Shown here: positions 11,601 to 24,455 of the stretch, in pieces
Layout of the letters: every line of letters begins with the position of its first letter
Numbering within the stretch: position 1 is the stretch's first letter
NCBI RefSeq assembly: GCF_000004075.3
Contig: NC_026661.2
Coordinates: 16,706,307-16,770,306 of the forward strand
Reading direction: 5' to 3'
From: Cucumis sativus
Lineage: Eukaryota; Streptophyta; Magnoliopsida; Cucurbitales; Cucurbitaceae
Length of the DNA: 64,000 bases
The notes under the pieces: generated by a model
What the model saw: only the letters and a program-made list of their open reading frames with translations
The model's database searches: none
Told to the model about the DNA's origin: nothing
Made by a program: the position numbers and the translations under genes

Positions 11601-12779
11601 ACTTACGAATTGTAAAGTCACCAAAAGCACCAGATCTACCATAGAAGAGAGAAAATGAATGTAAGTTTGTGAACAATGAAAAAGAACATCCACAGTATTT
11701 AGAACTCTCAAAAATATGAAATACAAGTTACAACAGATAGACAAAACTTTAAATTCTTATTCTATCAATGGTCTCTAGTAACCTTTTTCTTAGCAACTTT
11801 TTGGTGTCATCCCTGTTATTCCTTGCCTAATGGCAAAAACATGAAACGCAGATGTTGGTGCGAAAGGATGCTCAAATTTAATAAATCCATGAAAGGTTAT
11901 TGGACAGCTACTACAACTTAAATGTATTAAACAGACTTACATTCAATAACCAACAAGAGAGATATTTTTATTACATTCAATAAAGAGGAACCTGGAAGAA
12001 GCCTAATTAAATATAGAGTGAACACGATATCCTAACAAAATGAATGAGGCAAACCCTTTTGTTCATACATAAAGCCAATCATTCTCAATGAGACACTAAT
12101 CATTTCCTTTTCTAGCACAAAAAGTTAAAAGGTCCAGCATCTCTCCTATAGAAGAAGACTTGCAAAATGAATCGATGACACAAAAGGTAGACATTATAAA
12201 CTAGAGAAATTGTGGGTGACCAATCTAGGATATTTAAAGGATGACACACACACACTTTTCCCAAGATATGAAAATCAGGCGTATCAGCACTTTTTGCCAT
12301 TTCACTTTGATTCCCTATCACCCACCAAAATCATATCCAACAATTGAGCGAAAAGAAGGCGGAAGTCACGAAGACGCATGATACACAAACTCAGTAATTT
12401 CTACCTCTTTTGTACATCAAGCAGCATAACAAAATAGATAATTTTACAGCAAATAACAACCAAACAGAATCCTAAAACAAAAGGGAAGGACGAATTAAGC
12501 ATCATTCTAAAGGGGATATATCTAATATCTAAATGGTCGGAAAAATAGAAGAGACAGTCACCGATTACAACATCCGTTGGAGGAACAACAATGGCGAGTG
12601 CCCTTGCAGACAGTACCAGGCCATTGTAGGGCCAATTTGAAGTAATCGAATTCTCTCTGCTCTTGACCGTCCTTGGTGTGGAAAATTATGGCACCTGAAG
12701 CATGATTGAAGGGAGTTGATGAAATAAAGATGGTGAATTGAAGAAGAAATAAGATGGGAATGGCGGAGAGGGAGAGCAT
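8671..12779 (-). CDS. RNS2: S-like ribonuclease T2 (RNS2 type)
   Basis: This is a secretory-pathway endoribonuclease that degrades RNA. RNS2 proteins act in the vacuole/ER and in phosphate and rRNA recycling (family knowledge). Exons in transcript order: 12562-12779, 11607-11635 (29 nt), 11108-11181, 10691-10792, 10557-10560 (4 nt), 9884-9975, 9180-9341, 8671-8817. These sum to 828 nt, giving 275 aa against about 259 for Arabidopsis RNS2. A hydrophobic signal segment covers roughly residues 1-30. Catalytic site I is FTIHGLWPDY (His83), built across the exon 2/3 junction. Site II is HEWEKHGTC (Glu141, Lys144, His145), built across three exons. Also seen are [21 protein letters not shown] and CFYKDFKPRDC, all typical of RNS2. 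The ATG at 12777-12779 was chosen because it opens the signal peptide. Orthology to RNS2 rather than another S-like RNase is likely, not proven. Confidence 0.93.
10230..10376. repeat. Imperfect tandem duplication (~73-bp unit) in an RNS2 intron
   Basis: The words 'atgggatatcatt(g/a)tgcaatgcata' and 'catatggcc(g/a)tga' occur twice, about 73 bases apart. They lie in the intron between the microexon and exon 6. Confidence 0.75.
10557..10560 (-). other. RNS2: Predicted 4-nt microexon (TGGG) of the RNase T2 gene
   Basis: Exon 4 ends ...CAT GAG before a GT donor, and the next clear exon begins AG AAG CAT GGA. Joined directly they shift frame and lose the Trp and Glu of the HEWEKHG motif. Within the 715-base interval the minus strand reads gatag|TGGG|gtaat. 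This places exactly the four missing bases between a perfect AG and GT and yields GAG TGG GAG AAG CAT. A possible branch point (gactgaa) lies about 25 bases upstream. Confidence 0.75.
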
Positions 12780-12849
12780 CGTGATCGGCAAATTGATCCA
12801 CTCCCCAAAAAAACGACGAGGACTCCGTGGAGACCAAAAATGATAAATA

Positions 12850-13560
12850 TATTAATAGAATACAATTAGCAAAGGCAACAATCACTTTATTTGTTTCCAA
12901 CCTTTGAGGGTATAATACACTTTGTATTATCTTCTCATGTAAAACTTTCTATTATAAGTTTAGTGTTTCGTCGTTGATGTGACTTTTTTACTGATAGGAA
13001 TGCATATTAAGAAAAGAAACACTTTATATTACCAATGATATAAAATTTTGCTACATCTTCAATCAAGGTCGAAAGCAAACGAGAAAATTGATAGTTATTT
13101 AGCTTAAACAAAATTTTATTTAGATAAATACGACTAAAACAAAATCAGACAAGTCTTTTTTAAAAGAAAATGAGATGTACATAATTACAAATTTGGAGCT
13201 ATATGATGACATGCTTTTGTTGCACGATCCTAAAAATAGTTTAATTTTCATTATAGAATCTTATTTTATATGATTTAAAATAAGATATTTAGATCGTATA
13301 AAAACTATTTGGTACGAGATATTTTGTAAATAAGTAAATTTATAAAAACTATTTAAATTAAGAATTGATTTGTTTGTATAGATATTGATTGATGTGTGTA
13401 ACAAAATATTTTCTCTAACTTTTAGTAGGGAAGTAATTTTAGAATTTTAATGTAATATATTTAATTTTGACGTATAAATCGAACAATCCATCTTTCCTTC
13501 TATATTGATGTTTCTCTATTACTTGAACTAATTCTTAAGTATCTTCAATTGAATTACCGT
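12850..13560. other. Upstream region of the ribonuclease gene, no gene seen
   Basis: AT-rich DNA with no recognisable coding motif. The part just above 12780 must hold the minus-strand gene's promoter and 5' UTR. No convincing TATA element could be singled out. Confidence 0.4.
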
Positions 13561-13576
13561 TGGATCCAATTCGGAA

Positions 13577-13714
<138 letters not shown>

Positions 13715-14066
13715 TTAAGAGAATAGATTCTCTATTTTAATCTGTTTTGACACCAAGAAATGCAGTGAAGTTATTTCTAGAAATAGGAAAAAATTTAAAG
13801 AGTTGAGTCCTTGATTACTCAAAATTGGATTTCATACCCACAATTCTATATTGTGGGGGACTCTAACAGGGTCGTTCAAAGGAAAAAAGTAAGAATAATA
13901 AAATGAGAGTGATCCAGATTTATCAAAGCTATAGAAGAATTTCTATATTGGATTCAACTTAAAGCTTCAGACTGTATGTACAACTTATCTGATCTTATAA
14001 CTAGTTAGAATCTTTTTTTTTTTTTCCTAGTAAATCATGAATTTGTCTCGGACAGTATTAAAAATA

Positions 14067-14253
<187 letters not shown>

Positions 14254-14259
14254 TCTTGA

Positions 14260-16680
14260 GTTAGTTCTAAAATAACCGACTTTAACAAATTTTTGTAAAC
14301 TTCAATCTATAAAAGGCTGGTCCATTATTCATAAATTTCCTCAGCTTTACAAGATTACTTTTGTCCCTTCAAATAATCAAATACCTTACCCTTTATTCCC
14401 TCAAATCACTACACACTGTTTATGATCAACTTGTCTTAAAATAAATCGAATGAGGTCCTTTTTTCAGGATTACATCATTTTAAGTCTATCCTTCACATAA
14501 GACTAGAAAAGAGTTGTGATTATTTGAATTACCATAATTAGTCTATAAATTAGATTTTTATTTTTTTTCAATCACTTTTCTCACCACAATTGAAAAGAAC
14601 TTTGATGTTCAATTTACTTTTGATTCGTTTGATCTTGTAGACAAGACCCTACAATGGAAACATGGACAGTAAGGTAAAGTTGTCGAATTCATTGAAGTAA
14701 TGTATTTTAAATTGTATAAAGAGGGCTGAGACATTGATAAAAGAATTGTAATACAATATAAATTTGAAATTTGAAATTAAAACAGTAAGTTAATTGAAAT
14801 AAAAGTAGCCTTAAACATATATAAAATAACACTCTCGAACAAATCACCTCAAAAATTAATAATTACACAATTCAAAAAAGGTAACATCATAGAATTAGCA
14901 TAAAGATCAGTCAAATGTTTGTGTAAATAATAAGATGTTTCAATAGAACCTCCAACAGTTGTTACAAAGACTTGAAAATCAATAAAGAGAAGAATAAACA
15001 ATTTTCAATTCTCATCACTGAAAAAACCATCACTTGTATATATGAGCTAAAAAGAGAACAAATTATCAAATTCCATTTTCTATACATATTTCCCCTTTGA
15101 TACCATCAATAAAAATTACACATTCCTGGCTGATTAGTTATTTACATTCTAGGAAGGAATTCAGTTAGTTAAAAAGTGATACCGATAAAAGAAACACAAT
15201 GGGAAGGGTGAACGAGAGAGAGAGAGAGAGAATGAGATATGGAGAGAGAATTTTCTAGCCTTCTACCTTCGTTTGAAAAACCGAAGACGAAGAAATGCTA
15301 CTTCAAACTACAACTCGAAAACGGTCTAGGAAATGAAGAAGAATATAATGTTACATGTGGAAGGTATCCATCAAATGAATACCATAAAGAAACTGAGGAA
15401 AACAACCAGTCCTGCAAATCGCTCATATTTATATATCAGACCCCATTGTTTGTTATGTTACAAAAGTTCAATTCCACCAATATTTTTTTTCTTTTTTACA
15501 TTTGCTTCCACATACCCTAAAACTGGTAAATTCACCCTCATCAGAAGCTACTCTGCACGAAGAAAGAAGAACTATCATAACACTCAAAAGGGTCCAGGAA
15601 AAACCAAATATGAAAAGGCAAGAGAATAAGAAAATAATTAAAGCTCAGTTAGGATACTACTGTCTCTAAGGCATGCATTATACCAAATGGAATTGTGAAG
15701 AAACTTATATAAATGGTAGTTTCAGCATGTCCCAACTGAATGGATTTAGCTCCCCTACAAGTAAAGGTTGAGAAGAGCAGATAAACGTTTGCAGAGTTAT
15801 CGGCTGGACTCAGTTAACCCCAAATTTCTAGAAATATATGCCCTACTAAACTTAGCATACTTCAGGCAAACACAACAGGCATTAAGGAAGTGCAATTACT
15901 ACAAATGACAAAGAAATCAACACAAAAAAAAAAACAGAAACACTTCAAAAGAAAACTCAAACAAAGAAACACTTTGCAAAGAATGACTTAAAATAACGAT
16001 CTCTTTTATTAGGCACTTTGATTAATACGCATGCTTAGTAATTTCCCTTCTCCTTAACTATTGCGTTCCAAGTTTCATCTTAAGAGAATACCAATTGTTA
16101 AAGTATCAGACAAAAAACCACACGACAAAGACAAGGATGAAAGAAAATCACCCAATACCCATGCCAAGTCACCCAAGATTAAGAAAAAGAACTATATTTC
16201 TAAACTCAGAATCAAAAGAAGCCTATAAATACATAAACAAAATTTCAAAACATTATCTAATTAAACAAGTCTAGAATCCATTTTTTCTAAACCCATACAT
16301 CAAAGACAAAATCAAGGTCAAGGTGGTTATTCCATAAAAATACCCAAGGTGCACACGCACATATATCCACAATATGTTAGAGGCATTTAAAATATCATAA
16401 AAAATTAATATCAATTTTTTCATCTCTGAAATAGCTTGGTCTTCTTTCATCACCCTCATCTCTCAGCTACTCTTATCCTTCTCAATTCCATAACACATCT
16501 TTTAGTTTGGGTATTGCAACTCCACCATGGCTACAGGTGCTGCCAGTAAAAGTTGAAAGAGAACTAAAGTATGTTTCCTATATAGAAGGATGGTTTTAAC
16601 TTTAACACCCAGAGTTTTCCATTGACTCTAGACCCCATGGTAGTAACTTAATTCCGTGATGCATTTTTTTTTCTGAAGCT
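14260..16680. other. Intergenic, no confident gene; (GA)n microsatellite at 15214-15231
   Basis: AT-rich DNA with two overlapping short open frames on + near 15239-15629. They start next to a GA dinucleotide run and show no family motif, signal peptide or splice context I recognise. No RNA gene was recognised. Confidence 0.4.
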
Positions 16681-16689
16681 AGTCCATAA

Positions 16690-16950
16690 GTTTCCCTAGT
16701 CACCCTTGAAGGGGTGATCCAAAACACATTGATCGGATCCATTCTATAGTACCACAAGAAAGAGCCAATTTCCATCTAAAGGCACTGAAAATTTCTGTCC
16801 ATAAAGCATGAGAAAAAATTGGCAGTGAAAAAAGAGATGGTTCACTGATTGGAAGCTGTTCTGATATAGACGACACCAATAAGGAGACCAAGAAATCCAC
16901 AGGCATCTTGCTTGTAGCCAATCCATGGTATCAAGGAAAATAGGGATGGA
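16690..16950 (-). mobile_element. LINE (non-LTR retrotransposon) fragment, zinc-binding RT C-terminal domain
   Basis: Minus-strand frames read ESVNHLFFHCQF-like and SHALWTEIFSAF, split by a frameshift. The 'vnHLFfHC..f...LW..iF' pattern is characteristic of the zf-RVT domain that follows LINE reverse transcriptase in plants. It is short and frame-broken, hence a relic. Confidence 0.75.
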
Positions 16951-17639
16951 GATTCTAACTTCTAGTCTTTTGGTCCAAAATATATGTCTTAAGTAGCTGA
17001 GTTATGCTTCAGTTAGCTAGTTAGATAATATCTTATCCAATTGTTTTAGGCTGCTCAATGATACAGAATTGTTTTTTAATCATATGGACCTTTTTCTACT
17101 TCTACAACGAGAGCTTTATCTTGTCTTGTTTGAAACAATCAGACACACTGGTTCTATCATCTTTTGGTCCCACAAGCTCAAAAATTCTACAACCAAACTT
17201 CAATCAAAACTTTCCTAAGATTCCCCCGAAACCTTCCACCCAACCTTGTAAATGCCTATGCCTACAGAAACCATAACACCTCCTTTCTACCTTCTAAACC
17301 CACTGGATAGAGAAGCAATTCCAATCTACCAACCACTACAATTTGATAACTTTTCCACAATCCACACACACAGTACTATGGTTAACAAAAGACCCTGCAA
17401 AAGCTCCACTGGAGTATACTACACCAGAGAAAAAGCTTCCTTCCGTGCAATCTAATGTAAAAAGGAACTTAGGTCTAGGAACTTGCCCAGGAACCCTTCA
17501 AAAAACTAGAGGAAGAGAAACAACTTAATTTCCACAATACAACAGATAAAAATACATGGAATCTCTTGCATTTTGAAAAGAAAAAAAAAATTATTAAATT
17601 TAAAATAAAAAACCCTTAATTTCTTTTAAGGCATTCTAT

Positions 17640-17970
17640 GGAGCCTGGGAGACACTGGGCATGCTAGGTTCCAACCCTCTTTGATACCTAGTCCAGCACA
17701 TTTCGAAGGTATACTCCTAAGTAGGCAACTATAGTTGAGATGTCTTTTTGTAGACTCTTAATGAAAAAGTTTCAGTTTATATGGTAGTTGGGTGTTAATG
17801 CTTCTGTGTGCGATCCTATAGGAGCAACAGTTTTATGATGCAACTTTTCAAGATTCGTTGACTTTTTGTAGTTGGTTCTTGGACTGCCTTTTTGAGTTGA
17901 GCTTCATTTCTTCTATGTTGAGTGCATCTATTTTTCTCAATGGAAGTTCAGTTTCGTATTAAAAAAAATC
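17640..17970 (+). mobile_element. Possible 3' end of a LINE element
   Basis: Sequence ending 'tttttctcaatggaagttcagtttcgtattaaaaaaaa' resembles the tail of plant LINEs, where an 'ctcaatgaaag' word precedes a terminal A run. No coding part remains in this stretch, so the call rests on the tail only. Confidence 0.3.
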
Positions 17971-18165
17971 ATCTCCAAATGAAAAGGAAAATAAAAAAAA
18001 ACCATGAATGCAAAAAAACTTTAATCAAATGAAGAACAATTGAATATATAATATATTTGAAAAATATAAATATACCTCAAGTATTTTTGACAACATTAAG
18101 TGAAAATTCCACCAATCTTTCTACAACCATACGAGGAAATAAATGACCTAGATTATTCCACAATG

Positions 18166-20991
18166 TCAGCCCGCTACCTTTATCACTCCCATTTCTTCAA
18201 TTTTTGAGGCCTTATGCTGCAAAAAGTAAATGCAGAAGGCTTTTAGTTGGATAACTATAAATTGAAAAGTCAAAACATGAATTAAGAAGATAAAAGTTGA
18301 CCCGGATAATTGCTTCGCAGTGCAAGCATTCTAGAGCTGGAAAAAAATGGACTTCGTATTACCTTACTTTTTTTGTGCCTATGAATGTCATTAATATCAT
18401 CTTCCCCATCATGCTTCCTTTTCTGAAAATTAAGAGAAGTTAGAAATTAAGAACCAGCTTATTTGGCTACATGCACAACAATTATATATTAGTTTGGAAG
18501 TAAAACACAAAAAAACTACTTAATCCTTAATTTTTAAGAGAGAAAAATGGTACAAATTAATTAACTTTTCAATTCTCCATCCTCAAGGCAAATTAAGGAT
18601 TTAATAATCTAGATCCAATGGAAAAAAAAACATCAGTGGAAGGGATAATCTTGTAACCTTAACAACAAACTAGGAAATGGGATAAACTAAAAAGTCCATA
18701 ATGTTAATGTCAATGACAATCTACCCCCGGACCATCCCACTGTTATCAAGTCTTGGTAGCTGGTACTTACAAGGGAGCTGGAAAAGAGTAAATGTTTACC
18801 AACCTTTTCATGATGCTTCTTAGAATGATCAGCACCAGAATCTTGATGGCCACTTTTTTCTTTCTTCTTGTCCTTGTCTTTATCCTTACTCCGGTCTTTA
18901 TGTCGATGCTTGTGCTTCTTATGCTCTCTATCCTTCTCCTTATCTCTATCCTTGTGCTTCTTGTGCTTTCTGTCTTTATCTTTGGACTCACTTTTTGACT
19001 TCCCTGGAATAGTAGGAACACCCTTCTCGGCCTAACCAAAGAAAAAAAAATGGACCCATCACTTGCAGAGAAAAGAATCAGGATGAGAAATGCTGATAAT
19101 CAGACCCGTTGCCTTGGTAACATCTAAGTTCCATCTGATGGAAGAAAGCTGAAGAAAGTGGCTCATTTCAACAATTCTAATAATAGATTTCTTACAGAAG
19201 GCAGATCAACAGGACCAGTTTCCCTCAGTTGGAAGGCTTCTATGAGAATATCTTGATCAAATGGCTGTATGCGGGCATTAGTCTCTCTAGGGTAAGAAGT
19301 ATTCTGTATGAGTTGATTCAACTGCATCCCTTCTCCTTTTCTAATTTCTGTGTCTCCAACCACGTTATGAAGATAATGTGTGTCCGAAATTGACAATGGA
19401 AGTGACTTCTTGCAGAAAAAATCATGGTGAGGTAACAGCTTGTAGTGACTTATAAGATCCACAGCACCAGTTAGTTCCCTAGGTCCTAAAGGTACAAATA
19501 AAAATACACCGAAATTCAGGTGAAAAGATTATAAATATAGATAGAAAATGAACAGGATGGATAAAAAAACAGTATAACTTGTACTTCCGTGTTCCTTTCC
19601 ATTACATTGAAATCAAAGCAATAAAAAACAATATACTAACGAAAGAAAGAAAAAGCTAAGTGATAGGAAAAAATCAATTGAAGATTTAAAATGTACAACA
19701 TGGAGAGACAAAAGGAGCTATAGTAATTATATTCATAAAAATAAACAAAAATAAAGAAAGAATTGTTTTATTTTATTCCTGGGGGGTAGAAGGACTGCAT
19801 AAGTAATATTAAACCATTGCAGAGAAAAACCATATTGCTTTAAAGAAAATAGAGAACCTTGAAAGATTCTCTCTTCAGAAATCCTGAAGATCTTAAAATG
19901 AAATTTTCATGGCATGGCATAGATCATATGCAATTTTAGGTGGAAACTGCTTAGAGTTTAGCTCAAAGTCAGGTACAGAACTCATTCACTTACTGCAATG
20001 AACACTCTGTCTCAATGTCTTTTCAGTACAAATCCAAAATTCAAGACACTTCAAGTTCTCAATTACAGAAAGTCCTTTCTTGTCTCACTTTGAGCTCCCA
20101 GTTATAGGAAGACCTTAGTAAGACATGGGCCACTTTTCATTGCTCAAGCCTAAAAGAGAGACTAAATAAAGAACTATCAAGTCATCATAGCTCACTTCCA
20201 ACATGTAGTGTTCCTTGGACTAAATTCAGACATGAAGAAAGATTAAAAAATAACAGTATTGACGAGATTAACAACTATATCTTCTTTTGTGGTAGAAGAA
20301 GAATGGTATGATTTGAACATTGAAGGTGATTAATACTGAGCCTTTAGTTAATATAATCAAGAAGAAAGATAGGAAATATACTGAAATAATTCCAGAAACT
20401 AATGAAAGTTAGACTTTGACAGATAGGAAATGAGAAGCAAGGATGGCTTCATGAAATATAGGTGAGCCTTTCCACTCACTCAATCTTACAAGAATCTTCT
20501 ATAACATATGGGCCCAAGCCACCCAACAGAGGACAGGAACTCCTCCAAGGGATAAGTAAAAAGTAAACAGGTCAAAATAACAACCCCACACAAAACTAAC
20601 TCCAACTCCCCCAAGATACCGTTGCAATGTTTGGAAAGGATTAAAAAGGGAAAGGAGAAGAGCAGACCTCTTTGCCTGTCTCTAGTTGGCAAAATATTTA
20701 CATCTAGAGCATGTTTACTTCCAAGGGCATGTTTTTAGGGAAAGGCTTTTAATGTTTTCAGATACATCAAAGATAACACAAGGGCATGATTTCACCCAAA
20801 AAAGGCATGTCATTTAGGATAATATAGTATCATCAGAAAACATCCAGAGATTTCTAAACGTAAAACCATCAAATGTATATACCTAGCTACGTCTCACTCT
20901 TCAAACATGCCATAGCACAGGGGAAAAGAGACTAAATTGACAAAATATATCAACAGTTACCTCGGCCAAATTTCTTATCTTCAGATTCCAT
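18166..20991 (-). CDS. MED19A: Mediator of RNA polymerase II transcription subunit 19 (MED19)
   Basis: Head-module subunit of Mediator, the nuclear coactivator that links transcription factors to RNA polymerase II. Exons in transcript order: 20961-20991, 19196-19485, 18804-19031, 18363-18422, 18166-18216. Together they make 660 nt, 219 aa, close to Arabidopsis MED19a. The start is set by an in-frame TGA two codons upstream. Conserved core: GPRELTGAVDLISHYKL, HHDFFCKKSLP, HYLHNVVGDTEIRKGEGMQL, RIQPFD. The C-terminal half is a basic/acidic low-complexity tail of Lys-His-Asp-Arg repeats (HKKHKD, KDKDKDKKKEK) ending KVAG-stop. The tail includes several nuclear-localisation-like clusters. Arabidopsis has two paralogues; the MED19A symbol here marks family and closest form, not proven orthology. 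Confidence 0.95.
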
Positions 20992-22299
20992 GTATCACTT
21001 TTCCTTGGGACAATGTAACATTATAACTGCAATCATAAAACCCCAAAAAGTAGTGAGATTAGAATTCCGAGCTAACAAACATAAAAATGCTTTGAACTTG
21101 TTCGTTCAACAGATTAAAACTTAAAAGGAACAATCAAACAGAGAAGGCTAAAACCCATGGCTTATATAAAAGAAAAGGGAAGTGAATCAAATCTGGGTTT
21201 TCTTTCGCACGAGTCAAACAGAGAAATAACGCACAAATATGCCTAACTCCATTGGACATACTCATAAAACAAAAAATATATATAGGAGTTACGAATACAC
21301 ACATGATGTGTTATCACTAAATGGTTTGCTTAAAGGAGGACGTAAATATAATTAGGCCAACATAAGCGTAGCTTAGCAATACTCCTTCCTTGAGGTTGGA
21401 GGTTCAAACTCCCATACCCCACCATTTCTTTTACTAGAAGAAGTTAATTTATCAGAACTTGGAGGACTAATTGGGTCACTACAAAAAAATTCTAATATAG
21501 AAAAACATCCAGAACATTTTGTAAGTTTGTTAGCAAATCATGCACACAACAAATCCAAAACTTGAGCCATAAAATCTATCCAAAAACCATTAACTAAGAG
21601 AGATACTGGTTACAATTTTGAAAAGAATTGTATCAAGAAGACAAGACAGAAACTAGCCCAATCCCTATATTGACCCCGCTAAAACCACTGTCATCCAAAA
21701 GAAAACAAGAAATACATCTGAACTCGAAGCCAAGAATAAAACAAGCAGGAAACATAATTTCAGAAGAACCCCAACCCCAACCTCAACCTCCAAAAAAAAC
21801 GTCTCCTTCTTCAAATTCAACGAGAACCAAGAACCCCAAAATTCGAAACACCCAATTCAGCTCAAGCAGAAAAAGAGCCAGGAGTGGCAGCAAAAAAACC
21901 CTAAAGACAGCAATCAATCACAGAACTGAAAACCCCGGGATTGAGGGGGGGAGGGGAAAAAAAGAGAAAGGGCAGTGCTTAAAACAAGAAACAACTCAAA
22001 AGCAATCCATTAGAGAAGCAAAGAAAAGAAAAGGAACCTGGGCGGAAAAGGGTAGAAGAAAGGGAAAGAGGCGCCGGGAAAGGAGAGGGGATTGAAAGAG
22101 CGATCGAGAAAAAGGGGTGACGAGGATCGAATCGAAGAATGAGATGGAATTGAAGGGAAAAGGGGTTGAAGAATGGTGTGTGAGGAGAGTGAGGAAGTAG
22201 CTCCGGCGGCCGGGAACGGCGGAGAGAGAGAAAGGGGAGGGAGGGAGGGGGAGAGAGAGAATTGAGATCGGGGAAGAAGAGAGGAGAAAGAAGAGAAGA
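20992..22299 (-). other. MED19A: MED19 5' UTR with a ~1-kb leader intron
   Basis: Upstream of the ATG on the minus strand the leader runs to 21026, where a 'tgattgcag' acceptor sits. A matching donor (CCGCCCAG|GTTCCT) lies at 22038. The first leader exon (22038 to about 22299) is a pyrimidine-rich CT tract in transcript sense, typical of plant leaders. The intron contains a tRNA-derived SINE-like piece near 21366-21412. Confidence 0.55.
21360..21425 (+). mobile_element. tRNA-derived SINE-like fragment
   Basis: An A-box-like 'gcgtagcttagca' lies about 30 bases before a B-box-like 'ggttcaaactcc'. This is the layout of internal RNA polymerase III promoters in plant SINEs. No intact tRNA cloverleaf can be folded. 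Confidence 0.35.
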
Positions 22300-22323
22300 G
22301 GGGGGGGGGGGGGGGGGGGGGGG
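22300..22323. repeat. Uninterrupted run of 24 G
   Basis: Twenty-four consecutive G on + lie at the upstream edge of the MED19 leader, next to a long purine-rich (GA/GGGA) tract at about 22200-22299. Such a tract can form G-quadruplex or triplex DNA. Its length is also prone to assembly error. Confidence 0.95.
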
Positions 22324-23170
22324 AGGGCAGTGAATAATACTGCAAATAACCCTTTGCCACATCTACAAATGGACCGTACAGTGGACTTTTAATACAAATG
22401 GTCAAGGGCTAAGCCCTTCCTTTGGAACTTCCCCTCTTCTCTTTCCTTTCCTTCCCTTTCCTTTCTTGTAAATTCTCATTTTTATTTTCACCTTTTTTTA
22501 AAATAACAAAACCAAAATTATTTAAATAAACAAACATTTTTTTCTCTTTTCAAATCTTTCTATTTCAATATTTATATTTAATAAATTTAAAATAAAGTTT
22601 CACTACCTTATTTTCTCTTCTAAAAAGTAAATTTAAAATTTTACTTACGGATAAGTATTGTTATTAACATGTAAGTCAGTATTTAATGAAAAATAGAGGT
22701 TACAAACGTAAAATTTTAAAATTTATAGACTAAACTAAAATAATATTCAAATTTTAAGATCAAATTCAAGCGTTTTGATATTAAAAACTAAATTGAAACT
22801 AAAATCAAAACTTTAAAATGAAATGTGTAACATTTTGAAACCTATGAACTAAATAAAAATTAAATTCAAAATCTAAACCTTAGTACTTTAATTGAGATCG
22901 ATTGTGATGTTGTTACCAATGTGAAGTTTTAGTTGTCAAAATGATCATAGCTCAAGTGACATAGAGTTTGTCTTTAAAATTAGAGGTTTGATTCTCTCTC
23001 CTTACGTATTGTCTAATATACATAAACTATAGTGTTGAAGGTTTGAATTAATACAACTTTGAAATTTAAGGATGTAAACCATTATTTTGGCAATCGCTTG
23101 ACTTTTAACATTGTGTTCGCTTATTTAGTCTACGTATTTCGATGGTTATGTGCCTGTTTTTATAGTACAA

Positions 23171-23245
23171 CAAAAGTGGGTGAGAGATCAAATCTCCAAC
23201 TTTTAAGAAGAGAAATCATGTCGTTTATCATTGAGCTAAGAGCTT
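23171..23245 (-). mobile_element. tRNA-derived SINE-like fragment (minus strand)
   Basis: On the minus strand 'tagctcaatgataaacga' (A-box-like) precedes 'gttggagatttgatctctc' (B-box-like) by about 25 bases. This is the head of a typical plant tRNA-derived SINE. No body or A-rich tail could be delimited. Confidence 0.35.
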
Positions 23246-24406
23246 TCTGTTTTGTAAGCATTCAATGTTAAAAAGTATTAATTACGTTCTTAATTGAAAG
23301 GTGAGGAATTTATGGAATGGTTTTTAATTCCTAAACAAAGTTATAAGTTTTTTAAAATATTCAATTAACTGCCAGTAAAAAAAATATGAAATAATTGACA
23401 TGTATTTTCTTTAAGAACGTGGGAAAAAAAAACTATTCACAAAATAGAGGTAAATCTGGCCAATTCTATATAGTTTTTTTTTTTTGTTATATTTTATAAA
23501 TAGTTTCAATTATTTGTTATCTATAAAATTTCATCTAAAAGAAATTTAACTATGTGGTATAGGTAAAAAGATAAATATCAAATTTTGAATTAAAATAAAA
23601 TGTTCTATATAAAGTCGGGAAACAATAACTTTCATAAGAAAAAAAAACTTGCTAACGAAAAAGAATGTGCACCTAATTAATATATTTATATATATATATA
23701 TAGTAATTTTCAATTCTTTTAAGTTTTTCTTGAAGCTTTTGTTAACTCTACTTTTCACACCTTCACAATCTCTCTCTTTCAAATGTGATATCAGTTTATT
23801 CATATCTCACTCATGGATTCATAGCATTACAAGTTTCGACAAAGGAACAAGATAAATCATATACATATATAACATCTTATTTATTTACAAACATTACAAT
23901 ATATATATATATACAATTCTTCTTTTTTGCTATAATTGAAAACATTTTCGACGGTTTTGTCATATAAAATAAGAAGAAGAAAAAAATTAAATATGATAAT
24001 GATTATCCACGTTGTGGAACTAATCAGAAAGTTAAAACTGGCATAGCTTAGCTTACATAGTATTTGTATATTAACCTCAACTAACATATATAGTACTATT
24101 TGTCGAAAAAAAAAAAACAACTTTTTTATTGAGCTCGAGCTCTATCAATATTAATTTCAACTATTATGTAACATAGTTTTATTGGACTAGTTCAAATTTA
24201 TATTGATTTTATGGCCGTGAACAAGGTTCATTATTTCATCAATCTCTTTTCATGTTTTTAAATATAAAATACGGTAATTTATTATTCGGTTATTTTCAAG
24301 TATAGCAAAATGAATTAGAATATTTATAAAACATCATAGTTTATCTATAATAGATGAAGATAGATTAATATATTTTCAAGTAGTATATTTTAGTCTATCG
24401 TGATTT

Positions 24407-24410
<4 letters not shown>

Positions 24411-24453
<43 letters not shown>
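24411..24453. repeat. (TA)n microsatellite
   Basis: About 21 TA units without interruption, inside a small AT-rich inverted-repeat element. Confidence 0.95.

Positions 24454-24455
<2 letters not shown>

Noticed and set aside
12565..12900. 111-codon minus-strand frame over the first RNase exon
   Set aside because: It is an alternate frame of the RNS2 signal-peptide exon. The real frame carries the RNase T2 motifs.
18792..18998. Plus-strand Leu/Ile/Val-rich frame resembling a membrane protein
   Set aside because: It is the antisense of the charged MED19 exon 3.
21979..22405. Two Pro/Ser-rich minus-strand frames of about 130 codons
   Set aside because: They are produced by the C-run and CT-rich leader of MED19 (overlapping frames, homopolymer-coded Pro). 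No conserved motif.
23171..23245. A functional tRNA gene
   Set aside because: A and B box words are present, but no seven-base acceptor stem or full cloverleaf can be formed; a SINE head is the better reading.
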